Shown: positions 15,309-25,311, counted from the stretch's first letter. The stretch is 64,000 bases of DNA from Candidatus Heimdallarchaeota archaeon (GCA_030603365.1 JAUVXV010000002.1:372001-436000), one strand, 5' to 3'. Notes: a model not told the origin generated them from the letters alone. Made by a program: numbers and translations.

Positions 15309-15875
15309 TTGGCACTTACTGAGAAAGATTTACTATCCAAAGTTCCTGTTGTTAAAAAACCAAAAACTCTTAATCCACTAGGAGCAGTAATCTGTGCTTT
15401 ACTTTTAGGAGGAGGACATACTTTGATTTATTCTAGTCTACTTCGTGTTAGATACTTCCATTACTTTAGTGTTTTTGGATTTCTTCTTGTAATCTTATCT
15501 ACATTCTTTATCATTGCATCTTTATCTCTTTCAGCCAAATTGATTTTATTTACTCATAAAATTGATAAAGTCAAATCTTTTTCAGCTCAGATAATCTTCC
15601 AGATATTAATATTCTACTTGGCATTTCTTCCAGTTTATGGTTTTAGCATTGTATATTTGGAGCAAACCATAAAATTATGGCAGATTCTTATTATAACTGT
15701 AATAGTAGTTGTTCTATTTGCAGGCAGTCTATTTTTTAATATACGACTAATGCTAAAGGATGAAGCAAGAATAGGGGATCTAAAGAAAGTCTTCTATCAA
15801 CCAAACAAACTATTACTGATCTGCATTGGTTTTGTTATTACTTCAATAGTAACAGGAGTTCTTTTCGTATTCTAA
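15309..15875 (+). CDS. Four-helix membrane protein
   Basis: 188 residues with about four to five transmembrane segments (roughly residues 24-45, 53-75, 92-115, 120-142 and 167-187) and short polar loops. It starts with TTG immediately after the Nudix stop, with GAGGGGAA as ribosome binding site 6 bases ahead, so it is translationally coupled to that gene. The protein is not recognised. Confidence 0.6.
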   Translation: MALTEKDLLSKVPVVKKPKTLNPLGAVICALLLGGGHTLIYSSLLRVRYFHYFSVFGFLLVILSTFFIIASLSLSAKLILFTHKIDKVKSFSAQIIFQILIFYLAFLPVYGFSIVYLEQTIKLWQILIITVIVVVLFAGSLFFNIRLMLKDEARIGDLKKVFYQPNKLLLICIGFVITSIVTGVLFVF

Positions 15876-15881
15876 AAAAAT

Positions 15882-16262
15882 TTAGTGCATTATACGAAAT
15901 CCTTGACTGATAATTTCTTCCTTAAGTCTCTGGAAAGTTTTCACAGCTTCATTGAAATCGACTTTGTTAGAAATAGTTTCGACACCTTTTATTGTAGAAC
16001 CCTTAAATTTCCACATTTCTACACTATAGACATAAGTATCAGGTTCAGGGATGTGCAAACCAGACCTATCATAAACATACCCAGATCTTTGCCCGAAAGA
16101 GAGCATAAGTAGGAACCAATAGTGAGGACGAGGATCATCATCATCATCTGTAGGTTTTTCTAGAGTTATGGTCTCTTCAACAGTACCACTTTTGGTATCC
16201 GCAGATAGCTTTAGTTTCTGTAAATTCTTATACACATCTGGAGGTAATCTTTTGGATGACAT
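15882..16262 (-). CDS. Hypothetical protein
   Basis: A 126-residue soluble protein with an aspartate run (residues 39-43) in a probable loop, followed by an aromatic-rich strand region (HYWFLLMLSFG) and a C-terminal helix. It is not recognised. It converges on the membrane protein gene with only 6 bases between the stops and has its own promoter region (16263-16449), shared divergently with polB. Confidence 0.6.
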   Translation of the reverse strand: MSSKRLPPDVYKNLQKLKLSADTKSGTVEETITLEKPTDDDDDPRPHYWFLLMLSFGQRSGYVYDRSGLHIPEPDTYVYSVEMWKFKGSTIKGVETISNKVDFNEAVKTFQRLKEEIISQGFRIMH

Positions 16263-16449
16263 GTATCAACATTATTAAAATACACCAATCAGTTAAAAAT
16301 TTAACCCCTAAATTTACCAAATTTATATATCAAAAACTATTTTCTCAGATGATAATTATCAAAGAATAGCCATTAGTATTTAAAAAGGGTTTAAATATTA
16401 TAGTAGAAATAGATTATTACAACGGCTTCATTAAAAATGTGAACGAGAG

Positions 16450-19071
16450 ATGTCCAAACAACCTTCTCCGCTGAAATGTGTCATTATTGATATTGATTTT
16501 TTTATTCAAGAGAAGGAAAAAGCAATTGAAGAACCAATTATAAGAATTCGTGGTAAAACACAAGAAAATCAGCTTATTATTACCCATGTTAGTGGTTTCT
16601 ATCCATATTTCTACATAGATGAATTACCTGAAACTACCAATGCTATTCAGAGCCTGCTTTACAAAGAAAAGGAATTTGGAGATTGGATTAAGGATCATTA
16701 TCCTTTAACAAAATACAAATATTATCAGCACAAACCCATGTATCTTTACAAGATACTAGGTCGTAATCCATGGAAGATTATGAGATATAGTAAAAAACTA
16801 AAGGAAATTGGCATAAGAAGCTATGAAAATGATATTTCATATGTTTCCAGGTTCCTGATTGATAATAATATTAATGGATTGAACTGGATAAAAATCTCTA
16901 ATTACAAAGAAAAAGATTCTGGGAGCGATAGTAGGATTATAGAGGTAAACTATAGTGATATTGAACCCATTGAAGATGAAGTTGATTTTCCTATTAACAT
17001 TCTTTCTTTAAGTTTAGTAATAAATTCTTATACAGAAGAAGGTAAGAAAATTAAGAATTTCTCTAGTATCTTACAAGAGAAAGAGAAACGAATAATTTCC
17101 GCGAGTATTACTTGGGGAAGTGATAGGCAGTACACTAAAACTAAAAGTTTCATACTAGAAAAAAATGACGATGAAAATGAGCGAAATCTTATCAGGAATT
17201 TAATCAATGAAATACATACAATTTCACCAGAAGTCGTTGTAACATTCAATGGAGATCGTGTTACGCTTCCCTATTTGATTTCACGAATGGAAAAATTAGG
17301 TATAGATCCAGAGTTGTTGGGTCCTTTTCAAGATGTAAGAATCAAGGAACCTATAGGTTATCTCGGTTACAGGATTCCAGGTTACATTGTTTATGATTTA
17401 GTTAAAAGCACAAGATGGTTAAGAACTAGAACTGGTAAAAAAAGTCTATCCGATTTCTCACAAGAACTACTGCAAATTGAGAGAGAAGGAGGATATGCTA
17501 AAGTAAATGAAGTTTGGTTTAAGGCTGTTATAAAACAGGAAAAAAACCTGAAAAAGAAGCTGATTGAGTTAAGTAATCTGGATGCAAAAATCGTGCATGA
17601 ATTATTTTTTGAAATGGGGATGGAAGAATGGCTAGAAGTTATAAAACTTGCTGGAATACGTCCTTCTGAAGGGATTTACTCTACTCCAAGACACATCGGG
17701 GAGTTTCAACTTTTCAGAGTTTTACATCATAAGAAAACTCTAATTCCCAGTGAACCTACAAGAGAGGAATTGGCCTTCCGAAAAAGCACTAGATCTATGG
17801 CAATTGGAGGATTTGTTCTTGTTCCTAAAGGAACACTTCACGAAGCTGTTCTTATTGCGGATTTCCGGTCTATGTTTCCTTCTATAATGGTGGCTTTCAA
17901 TGTAGGTGGTGAAGGATACAATGGTTCTGTAGCCCTACCAGAGAAGAAGTTTAAGAATGAACCAGATTCTGGTTTGAGAATCATGATGAAAGAGCTTCTA
18001 GAAGAGAGAAGGAAGATCAAAAAACAAATTTATGACTTAGAAACCTACCTTCGAACATTTGAAGATTCTAAGAAGAAAGCAGAATTAGGTATTAAATTAC
18101 ACAAACTTAAAACTAAGTCAAGTGCTCTGAAAGTTACTGCGAATTCACTGTATGGTAGTCACAATTATGTAGGTAGTCGTTTTTATGATACAGAAATTTC
18201 AAACGCAATTACAAGCATAGCAAAAGATTACATTAAGAAAATAGACAAATGGACACAAGAGTTCTCTGGTAATAGTTGTCAAGCGATTTATGGGGACACT
18301 GACAGTATCTTCATCAAATTATCAGACAAAGAAAAAGTCTTTGAGATTGCAGAAAAAGTAAAACAGAAAGAAGCTTTTTCTTTACAAGAAGTTCCTGAAG
18401 CTTTCGAGTTGTTAGCGTTTTTCGAGACAAAACTACCTAAGGAAATGGAATTAGAATTTGTTGACTTAGCTACAAGAATAGTCTTTGCACCAGAAACAAA
18501 AAAACGGTATAGTTACATAAGTGCAGTTACAGGCGAGTTAACAATAATTGGTTTTGAGGCGATTAGAAGTGACACTTCACCCTTTGCAAAAGAGGTTCAG
18601 ATTGAAGCTTTAAAATGTGTTTTAGAGGATGGGGATCTCGAAAAAGCTAGACAAAGAGTAATCGAATTAGGATTAGATTTCAAAAAGATAGCTGACCAAG
18701 AATTAATTGATAAAACGACTATTTTAGGTCCGATCAGAAGGAATCCTAAAGATTACAAATCAAAAACTTCAGCAATTGGAGCTTTGGAAGATTTTGCCAT
18801 TAGAATGGATTTGAATGTAGATGAAATCTGGAAAGAATATGAGCGATTTCCATTTGTAATCATGGAGGGAAGCTCTTCATTATATAAACGAGCAATGCAT
18901 CCTTCTTTAGCTGATCCTACTAAAATCGATAAAAACCACTACTTGGAAGAAGCAATCAGAGATGTCCAAAGAATAGGAGTTAAAGTAGAACTAAAAGACC
19001 TTCAATCTTCTAGTCAAAAAACTCTTGATTTCTCACTAACATCTGCAGATGATCAGAAAGAAAAGGATTAA
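16450..19071 (+). CDS. polB: Family B DNA polymerase with degenerate exonuclease domain
   Basis: 873 residues. Polymerase motifs are intact: motif A DFRSMFPSI (D471), motif B KVTANSLYG (561-569), motif C YGDTDS (D616, D618) and the KKRY motif (684-687). The proofreading domain is recognisable but has lost catalysis. Exo I, normally LSFDIE, reads LSLSLV (185-190), so both acids are gone. Exo II, normally NGDxFD, reads NGDRVT (267-272), so the acid is Thr. In Exo III only D378 of the Tyr-x3-Asp pair remains. The C-terminal tail has QKTLDFSL (856-863), a PIP-box-like motif for binding the sliding clamp. This suggests a processivity-clamp-associated, non-proofreading polymerase, for example in lesion bypass. 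A TATA element near 16392 and GAGAG before the ATG mark the start. Confidence 0.93.
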   Translation: MSKQPSPLKCVIIDIDFFIQEKEKAIEEPIIRIRGKTQENQLIITHVSGFYPYFYIDELPETTNAIQSLLYKEKEFGDWIKDHYPLTKYKYYQHKPMYLYKILGRNPWKIMRYSKKLKEIGIRSYENDISYVSRFLIDNNINGLNWIKISNYKEKDSGSDSRIIEVNYSDIEPIEDEVDFPINILSLSLVINSYTEEGKKIKNFSSILQEKEKRIISASITWGSDRQYTKTKSFILEKNDDENERNLIRNLINEIHTISPEVVVTFNGDRVTLPYLISRMEKLGIDPELLGPFQDVRIKEPIGYLGYRIPGYIVYDLVKSTRWLRTRTGKKSLSDFSQELLQIEREGGYAKVNEVWFKAVIKQEKNLKKKLIELSNLDAKIVHELFFEMGMEEWLEVIKLAGIRPSEGIYSTPRHIGEFQLFRVLHHKKTLIPSEPTREELAFRKSTRSMAIGGFVLVPKGTLHEAVLIADFRSMFPSIMVAFNVGGEGYNGSVALPEKKFKNEPDSGLRIMMKELLEERRKIKKQIYDLETYLRTFEDSKKKAELGIKLHKLKTKSSALKVTANSLYGSHNYVGSRFYDTEISNAITSIAKDYIKKIDKWTQEFSGNSCQAIYGDTDSIFIKLSDKEKVFEIAEKVKQKEAFSLQEVPEAFELLAFFETKLPKEMELEFVDLATRIVFAPETKKRYSYISAVTGELTIIGFEAIRSDTSPFAKEVQIEALKCVLEDGDLEKARQRVIELGLDFKKIADQELIDKTTILGPIRRNPKDYKSKTSAIGALEDFAIRMDLNVDEIWKEYERFPFVIMEGSSSLYKRAMHPSLADPTKIDKNHYLEEAIRDVQRIGVKVELKDLQSSSQKTLDFSLTSADDQKEKD

Positions 19072-19076
19072 TCTTT

Positions 19077-19778
19077 CTATACATCGTCCATTTCTTCATA
19101 TAACAAGGAAAGTAAATCTTCAACTTTTTCTCGGGATTTTGAATCCTCTGATAATTTCTTAACTGAATTTAAAACAGAAAGGTTTGAGAATAAAACAATT
19201 AAATTCCAGAGTTTGTCATCTATTTCAAGACCATAATCTTCTTTCAAAGAATTCATAGATTCGTGAGCATGGTCAATCATATCCTTAACTACGGAAGTTA
19301 GAATTTCTATCTTAAACTCATTCACTTCCTTAAAGACTTTATCAGCCATTTTGCGAACAATTCTTTGTACTGGTCGTTCAGGTATCGGAACTCTTGATTG
19401 TAATTCAGTTAGTTCGACTTCGTCAAGAGGAGCCCATAATATTAGATTGATGGCATCTGGTTGATAGCTCGCACGATAGAATTTTATTGTCTTAGCCATA
19501 TTTTTGATACTCTCTTCTCTAACTACGAATATTAGTTTTGATTTTTCTAAAATCTGTAGATGATGATACACAGCTTGGGGAGTACTTTCAATCTTTGCAG
19601 CAATCTCAGAAAGGTTAAGCTCATTTTCTGAAAGATGCTTCAAAATAGCTAATCTTTTATTTGAACCTAATGCTTTAGTCACATTAACAGTTTCTCCTTT
19701 CTTAAGTTTGATAATATTCAAATCTTTAAATTCACCTTTATCAGAACCAGATTTTTTTGTCATTTGTGACTTAACCAT
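19077..19778 (-). CDS. ArsR-type winged-helix transcriptional regulator
   Basis: 233 residues. A winged helix-turn-helix spans about residues 36-105: KRLAILKHLSENELNLSEIA leads into the recognition helix TPQAVYHHLQILEKSKLI and the wing. The remaining 120 residues are helical and probably dimerise or sense a ligand. It ends 5 bases after the convergent polB stop. Targets are unknown; the 19779-20027 intergenic region would be the natural place for self-regulation and perhaps for control of the divergent AmrS-like gene. Confidence 0.8.
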   Translation of the reverse strand: MVKSQMTKKSGSDKGEFKDLNIIKLKKGETVNVTKALGSNKRLAILKHLSENELNLSEIAAKIESTPQAVYHHLQILEKSKLIFVVREESIKNMAKTIKFYRASYQPDAINLILWAPLDEVELTELQSRVPIPERPVQRIVRKMADKVFKEVNEFKIEILTSVVKDMIDHAHESMNSLKEDYGLEIDDKLWNLIVLFSNLSVLNSVKKLSEDSKSREKVEDLLSLLYEEMDDV

Positions 19779-20027
19779 TTAAAAACGGCACTTCAGCCTT
19801 TTTTATCTTTTTGGTAGAAGTTATCCAACTGTGAGTAGCCAAAAAATGATTTTTCAACATATTGCAAAGAATATTTTCCAGTGGAAGCAACAAGGTTCTT
19901 CTTGGATATATCTCCTTCTTAAAAGAGTAAAAACAGGAATTTCTGCCTTACATCTTATTCTTCAATTATCGTCACATTTATAGTAGTATTAGAGAACATA
20001 ACTTGCACATCGGCTGATGAGGTATCC

Positions 20028-21053
20028 GTGATACATTTGATGTTGTTTGAAGCAGAACATTATGAAAAGAAAGAGGGAAATTTTGTTCACTGCCTTTTAT
20101 GTCCACGAAATTGTGTGATTCAATCTGGAAATCTGGGAAATTGTAAGGCTCGGAAGAATATAGATGGAACACTTTATGCATTAGGTTACAATCGGTTCAC
20201 ATCAGTTCATGATGATCCTATAGAGAAGAAACCTGTTTATCACTACAAACCTGGTTCAACCACAATGAGTTTTGGAACAGCTGGATGCAATCTTCATTGT
20301 GCTCATTGTCAAAATTGGAGTATAAGTCAAATTTCTGCAGAAAGTAATAATCTTATAACAATAACTCCTCAGAATGCAATTGAAATCACTGGAAAAAACA
20401 ATTGTGAGACAATTGCTTATACCTATAATGAACCTCTCATCAACTGGGAATGGATAAGAGATACAGGAAAGCTTGCTCATGAACATGGATATGGAAATAT
20501 TTTAGTCTCGAATGGTTTGATAAATAAGAAGCCTCTAGAGGAAATTATACCTATCATAGATGCAGTCAATATTGATATTAAAGCATTTACTGAAGACTTC
20601 TACAAAGAAGTTACAACTTTTCCAGGTTTGAAACACATAAAAAGAAACGTAATCAGAATGTGGGAAGAAGGGATTCATGTAGAACTTACTATGTTACTCA
20701 TTCCAACTTATAACGACAATCCTTCTGAGATTGAAGCTTTTTCGAAATGGGTATTGGAATCAATGAATTCAAAAGTTCCAGTACATTTCAGTAGATTCTA
20801 TCCACATTATAAAATGCAACATGTTCCTCCAACTCCCGTTGAAACGATTTTGAATGCTAGAAAAATTGCAGAAGCAGCTGGTTTGAAATATGTTTATACT
20901 GGAAATTTACCCTATTCTGAAATAAATACAACTTACTGTCAGAATTGTGAAGCGACTTTAGTTGAGCGTGTTCATTATAATGTTAAAATTCAAGAACTTG
21001 GAAAAGATGGTAACTGCAGAAAGTGTGGAGAACATTCTGACTTTCGACTTTAA
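20028..21053 (+). CDS. amrS: AmrS-type radical SAM enzyme (AmmeMemoRadiSam family)
   Basis: 341 residues. The N-terminal CLLCPRNC with LGNCKARKN, then the radical SAM motif GCNLHCAHCQNWS (C-x3-C-x2-C), are characteristic of AmrS. A C-terminal zinc ribbon (CQNC...CRKCG) ends the protein. These enzymes bind a [4Fe-4S] cluster and SAM; the natural substrate of the AMMECR1-Memo-AmrS set is not established. Neither AMMECR1 nor Memo genes are in the window. GTG 20028 has GAGGT five bases ahead; ATG 20040 gives the more usual N-terminus. It precedes tldD-tldE on the same strand with a 69-base gap, possibly one transcription unit. Confidence 0.88.
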   Translation: MIHLMLFEAEHYEKKEGNFVHCLLCPRNCVIQSGNLGNCKARKNIDGTLYALGYNRFTSVHDDPIEKKPVYHYKPGSTTMSFGTAGCNLHCAHCQNWSISQISAESNNLITITPQNAIEITGKNNCETIAYTYNEPLINWEWIRDTGKLAHEHGYGNILVSNGLINKKPLEEIIPIIDAVNIDIKAFTEDFYKEVTTFPGLKHIKRNVIRMWEEGIHVELTMLLIPTYNDNPSEIEAFSKWVLESMNSKVPVHFSRFYPHYKMQHVPPTPVETILNARKIAEAAGLKYVYTGNLPYSEINTTYCQNCEATLVERVHYNVKIQELGKDGNCRKCGEHSDFRL

Positions 21054-21122
21054 GTTCATTCTTCAGTAATTCTATTGTTAAACAATTATCCTTATATTCT
21101 CATAGAAAAAAAAAGAAAACGT

Positions 21123-22520
21123 ATGTTAGACATATTAGAGAATGTTATCAACTCTGTAACTCTTACTCCTAAAGATTTTCTAGATATCCGTTATGCTTAT
21201 GCTATGGGGGAATCTTTAACTGTAAGAAATGGTCGATTTGATAGTATAAGTAATCAGACAACTGGAGGCGTAGCCATTAGAGCTTTGATAGACAATGCTT
21301 GGGGTTTCACAACAATAGTTAACACTGATAAGGAATCAATCCTAAAGGCAGCTAATAAAGCAATTAAGATGGCTAAAGCTGGATCAAAATACACTAAACA
21401 AGAAAGAACCATTGGAGACAAATGGGTGTATGAGGGAAGTGGAGCAACAAAACTAGAGATTGATCCAAGAGATATAGATAAAGAGACAAAATTCGAGAAA
21501 ATTGTTAAAACAGAACAAACTGCACGAGAATACTCGGATACAATTGCAGAAGCTTCTGCAACTTATCAGGAATCACATAGTAAAGAATTTGTCGTAAATA
21601 ATCGCGGAACAAAGGTTAGCAATAAAACTCATACAATCAGATTAATGAAAAATGTTGTAGGGAGAGAAGGCACGAAAATGCAAAATGTCTTTGATTCTAT
21701 TGGTGGTGTAGGTGGTTGGGAACTTATAGAGAATTGGAACCCCGAAGAAGAAGGGTTAAAATCAGCAGTATTAGTAGAAAAATTATTGTTAGCCAGAGAA
21801 CCACCATCTGGAAAAATGAATGTAATTATGGACCCTTCACTTACCGGTGTGTTTATCCATGAAGCATTTGGACATGCTTGTGAAGCAGATGGGATTATTG
21901 CAAAAAACTCTATTTTAGAAGGAAAAATAGACCAACGTGTAGGTGTTGAAGGCATTAATGTCTATGACGACCCCACCATTCCCCAATTACGAGGTACTTT
22001 TGAATATGATTCAGAAGGCACAAAAGCTCGAAAGAGAGTTTTAGTGGAAGACGGTATTCTCAAGGAGTACTTCCACACTCTAGAAACAGCAACAACTCTT
22101 GGTATGGAACCAAATGGTTCTGGTAGAGCAATGAATTTCAATGTCACTCCTCAAGCACGTATGGGAAACAGCTACGTTGATGATGGTGATATGAAACTTG
22201 AAGAAATTGCTGAAATGGCAAAAGATGGTGTATATCTAAAAGATTCATACGGTGGTTATGTTGTTCCAGCTAAAGGACAATTCTACTTTACATGCCAACT
22301 AGGATATTATATCGAAAACGGAGAGATTACAGATATGATGGGAAATGTTGGGATGTCGGGTATGACTCTTGAAGTGTTGCAAAATACTTTCGCAATTGGA
22401 GAAAAATGGGATGCTGCTTTTCAAGGGACCTGTGGTAAGGGAGGTCAATGGGTTCCAGTAACGGGTGGTGGTCCTAATCTGGGTGTTTCAGATTTAGTTG
22501 TAGGAGGTACTAAACAATGA
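21123..22520 (+). CDS. tldD: TldD metallopeptidase subunit
   Basis: 465 residues from ATG 21123, which gives the usual family length; TTG 21075 would add 16 residues. The zinc-binding motif HEAFGHACEAD lies in the middle, as in TldD, with conserved glycine-rich segments near the C-terminus. TldD forms a heterodimeric protease with TldE that unwinds and cleaves short peptides in the cytoplasm. The ATG of tldE overlaps this stop by 4 bases, giving tight translational coupling. A TTATATT element about 33 bases before the ATG could be a promoter for a leaderless transcript. Confidence 0.93.
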   Translation: MLDILENVINSVTLTPKDFLDIRYAYAMGESLTVRNGRFDSISNQTTGGVAIRALIDNAWGFTTIVNTDKESILKAANKAIKMAKAGSKYTKQERTIGDKWVYEGSGATKLEIDPRDIDKETKFEKIVKTEQTAREYSDTIAEASATYQESHSKEFVVNNRGTKVSNKTHTIRLMKNVVGREGTKMQNVFDSIGGVGGWELIENWNPEEEGLKSAVLVEKLLLAREPPSGKMNVIMDPSLTGVFIHEAFGHACEADGIIAKNSILEGKIDQRVGVEGINVYDDPTIPQLRGTFEYDSEGTKARKRVLVEDGILKEYFHTLETATTLGMEPNGSGRAMNFNVTPQARMGNSYVDDGDMKLEEIAEMAKDGVYLKDSYGGYVVPAKGQFYFTCQLGYYIENGEITDMMGNVGMSGMTLEVLQNTFAIGEKWDAAFQGTCGKGGQWVPVTGGGPNLGVSDLVVGGTKQ

Positions 22521-23866
22521 CATCAAAAGAAGACTTACATGAATTAGCAGAATACATTGTAAAGCATGGATTATCACTAGGTGCTGATCAAGTTGAAGCA
22601 TATACATTATACGGCTCCGCAAAGAGTGTTCAAGTAGAACGAGGTTCTATCAGAAAGTTTACAGATGTCAGTAATTCAGGTTTAGGGATTCGAATAATTA
22701 AAGACAAGTCAATAGGAATGGCTTCCACAACAATTTTCACAACAGAAAGTATTGAAAATTGTGTCAAAAATGCTTATTCTCTAGCTAAAGTAAGTCCTCC
22801 TGACCCTAACTTTGATTCTCTTCCTTTTGATGACAAACCATCTCCAGAAATTCCAGGAAGACATGATCAAGCTATCATTGATTTAGATGTAGAAGAGTTT
22901 ACAGAACTTATACTACAATCTATTCAAGAGGCTCAAATTCACGAGAATGCTGTAATTGGAGGTAACTTTACAACAGGACATGGAGTACGATATATTGTTA
23001 ATTCTCTTGGTATAGACCGAACTTCATCACAGACATCTGTTAGTGGTTATCTTGGAGTGAAAATAGCAGAAGGTGAGGATATTGGTAACGCTTATTATTA
23101 CGATGCTGCAACTGCTCTCTCTAATTTCAAGCATCTAAAAATTGGCAATGTAGCTGGAGAAAGAGCTAAGAAAATGCTAGGGTCTAAGAAAATAGAGACA
23201 GCATCTTTACCTGTTCTTCTTGATCCTGATAGTACCTATGGTACTGTTGAACCAATTCTTTCTAATGGAATTAATGCTCTAAGTGTCTTTAATAGAACAG
23301 CGTTCTTCGTTGATAAAATCGGAGATTCAATAGCAAGTGAAAAGCTAAACATTACAGATGACCCCTTCTATCCTGGAGGAACTGATTCATCACCATTTGA
23401 TGATGAAGGTGTCGTTCCTAAGAAATTAAATTTGATAGAAAATGGAATGCTCCAAACTTATATTACTGATTCCTATACTGCACCTTTAGTAGGTTTAGAA
23501 AATACTGGACATGCATCAAGGGGATCATTTGCATCAAGACCTCGACCTGCTCCTTATACACTTAGCATTAAACCTGGAACAACCTCAAAAGATAGTCTAT
23601 TGTCTGATATGAAAGAAGGAGTATTGATGATAGCTTCTCCTTTACATTCAAGTGGTAATAATCCTCAAATCTCAGCACAAATCAATCAAGGTTTCCTTGT
23701 GAAGAATGGTGAGATACTGCATCCAATAAAGAATGCTGTTATTGGTTGTACTGTTTTTGATGTTTATCAAAAAATAGATGATTTAAGCAAGGAAACAGAA
23801 AATCGAAGTGGTCATGAAGCTCCTTGGATGTTACTAGAGGAACTTCAAGTAAGTGGAGGAAAATAA
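22517..23866 (+). CDS. tldE: TldE/PmbA subunit of the TldD-TldE peptidase
   Basis: 449 residues of the PmbA/TldE family, related to TldD but without the HExxxH zinc motif, as expected for the non-catalytic partner. Typical segments are seen, including NTGHASRGSFASRPRP near residue 330 and the HSSGNNPQISAQIN stretch near 375. It overlaps the tldD stop by ATGA, so equal expression of the pair is expected. Confidence 0.93.
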   Translation: MTSKEDLHELAEYIVKHGLSLGADQVEAYTLYGSAKSVQVERGSIRKFTDVSNSGLGIRIIKDKSIGMASTTIFTTESIENCVKNAYSLAKVSPPDPNFDSLPFDDKPSPEIPGRHDQAIIDLDVEEFTELILQSIQEAQIHENAVIGGNFTTGHGVRYIVNSLGIDRTSSQTSVSGYLGVKIAEGEDIGNAYYYDAATALSNFKHLKIGNVAGERAKKMLGSKKIETASLPVLLDPDSTYGTVEPILSNGINALSVFNRTAFFVDKIGDSIASEKLNITDDPFYPGGTDSSPFDDEGVVPKKLNLIENGMLQTYITDSYTAPLVGLENTGHASRGSFASRPRPAPYTLSIKPGTTSKDSLLSDMKEGVLMIASPLHSSGNNPQISAQINQGFLVKNGEILHPIKNAVIGCTVFDVYQKIDDLSKETENRSGHEAPWMLLEELQVSGGK

Positions 23867-23937
23867 TCCACTTTCCATTCTTTATTTTTCTAAAACACAT
23901 CAAAAGATTTATTGATATTGTATTATAACCAAATTTC

Positions 23938-24822
23938 ATGCCCAAAATCAGCTTAACTGCTATTGCTAACATACTCTCAATTGGGGTTAATGCATTACTT
24001 GTCATTTTAAAGCTGGTTATAGGATTTTTATTTAATTCAATAAGTCTAATCGCAGATGGTTTTGATTCTGTTCTTGATGTTGTCTCTGCAACTTTTGCAG
24101 GAGCTGGAGAAAGAATCAGTAGAAAACCACCAGATGAATCACATCCTTTTGGTCATCAGAAATACCAACTTATTTCAAGTTTAGTAATTGCTTTTACTAT
24201 GTTTGTTTCATCGTATTTTATAGCAGAAGAATCTATAAGCCGTTTAATTGTGGGTGAATCATATAATTTTGAGATTTTGGTACTTATTGCTGCAATTGTA
24301 TCACTTGTCACAAAACTAGGGATATCTCTAGTTCTTATGAAAATAGGTAAGAAAATTAAATCAACTATTTATATTGCTAATGCGAAAAATTATCGAACAG
24401 ATGCAATTTCCTCAGTTTTTGTAATTATTGCTTTTATTGGTGTAAGTTTTGATGTATGGTGGTTAGATCCTGTATGTGCATTTGTAATTGTAGCCTTAAT
24501 TCTCTTTACAGGATATGAAATCACAAAGATGTCTCTTCCAGAATTACTAGACAAAGGACCTACTCCAGAAATTATTGAAAAATTGAAATCAATAGCATTT
24601 TCATTTCCTGAGATTAAAGATGTTCATATAATCAGATTAAGATCTATTTTTGGTCAATATACAGGAGACTTTCATATCCTAGTGGATCCAGAATTAACTA
24701 TTTTTAGTGCTCATGAAGTTTCTGAAAAAGTTAAAGCAAAACTTGAATCTGAAGGTTCATTTAGAGATTTGTTAATACATATTGAACCTTTTACTCCTGA
24801 AGAGATTTTAGAAGATGGATAA
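23938..24822 (+). CDS. Cation diffusion facilitator (CDF) metal transporter
   Basis: 294 residues with about six transmembrane helices. Metal-site motifs are present: DGFDSVLD (residues 40-47) in helix 2 and HPFGHQKYQ (near 70), the hallmark of CDF proteins. A C-terminal cytoplasmic ferredoxin-like domain (residues 208-290) carries His residues that may sense metal. It likely exports Zn, Mn, Fe or Co in exchange for protons; the metal cannot be told from the sequence. It starts 71 bases after tldE and may have its own promoter. Confidence 0.9.
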   Translation: MPKISLTAIANILSIGVNALLVILKLVIGFLFNSISLIADGFDSVLDVVSATFAGAGERISRKPPDESHPFGHQKYQLISSLVIAFTMFVSSYFIAEESISRLIVGESYNFEILVLIAAIVSLVTKLGISLVLMKIGKKIKSTIYIANAKNYRTDAISSVFVIIAFIGVSFDVWWLDPVCAFVIVALILFTGYEITKMSLPELLDKGPTPEIIEKLKSIAFSFPEIKDVHIIRLRSIFGQYTGDFHILVDPELTIFSAHEVSEKVKAKLESEGSFRDLLIHIEPFTPEEILEDG

Positions 24823-25311
24823 TTATTCTTCAGTTAAGGATCTATTTTTTCTTTTCCAAGCAGTTAAGATTAAACTAAGCTCTCCTCCATGGTGGTTCAA
24901 ATGCTGAATATATTCAAATAACCAATCTTCAACAGATATACTATATTCCTTGTAAGATCTTGCTTCATTTAATTGAACATCTGTAATTTTGCTTAATTTT
25001 TCTTCTGCTTCAGATACTAAATCATCATAACCTTCTATCAAATCATCTAGATTTAGTCCTTCAGGTTTTGCCTTAAGATGATAACCTTCTTCTTTATTGT
25101 TTAGAATTACATTTACTATCCACATTTGGTCATGTATTAGATGCTCTATTATCCATCCTGCTGAATATAATGAATCGTGAACTTTCCAAGTCAAAATATC
25201 TTCAGGTAGATGTGTTAAGAATTCACGAAATGCTTCATGCGATCGTTCTATCATCTCGAGATAAAATTGTGATTTTTGGTTTGAAGTCATAGTTGTTAAC
25301 CGAAAAGACAT
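24823..25311 (-). CDS. DinB-like four-helix metal-binding protein
   Basis: 162 residues in a DinB/YfiT-like pattern: a long first helix, then a helix with HLIHDQMW (residues 56-63) and a last helix with HLNHHGGEL (136-144), together supplying the three-histidine metal site. Members include thiol-dependent transferases and damage-inducible proteins of unknown chemistry. It converges directly on the CDF gene with adjacent stops. ATG at residue 8 is a possible alternative start. Confidence 0.75.
   Translation of the reverse strand: MSFRLTTMTSNQKSQFYLEMIERSHEAFREFLTHLPEDILTWKVHDSLYSAGWIIEHLIHDQMWIVNVILNNKEEGYHLKAKPEGLNLDDLIEGYDDLVSEAEEKLSKITDVQLNEARSYKEYSISVEDWLFEYIQHLNHHGGELSLILTAWKRKNRSLTEE

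Noticed and set aside
19846..19983. 45-residue plus-strand ORF between the HTH regulator and the AmrS-like gene
   Set aside because: No ribosome binding site, no recognisable motif, and it overlaps the likely promoter of the AmrS-like gene.
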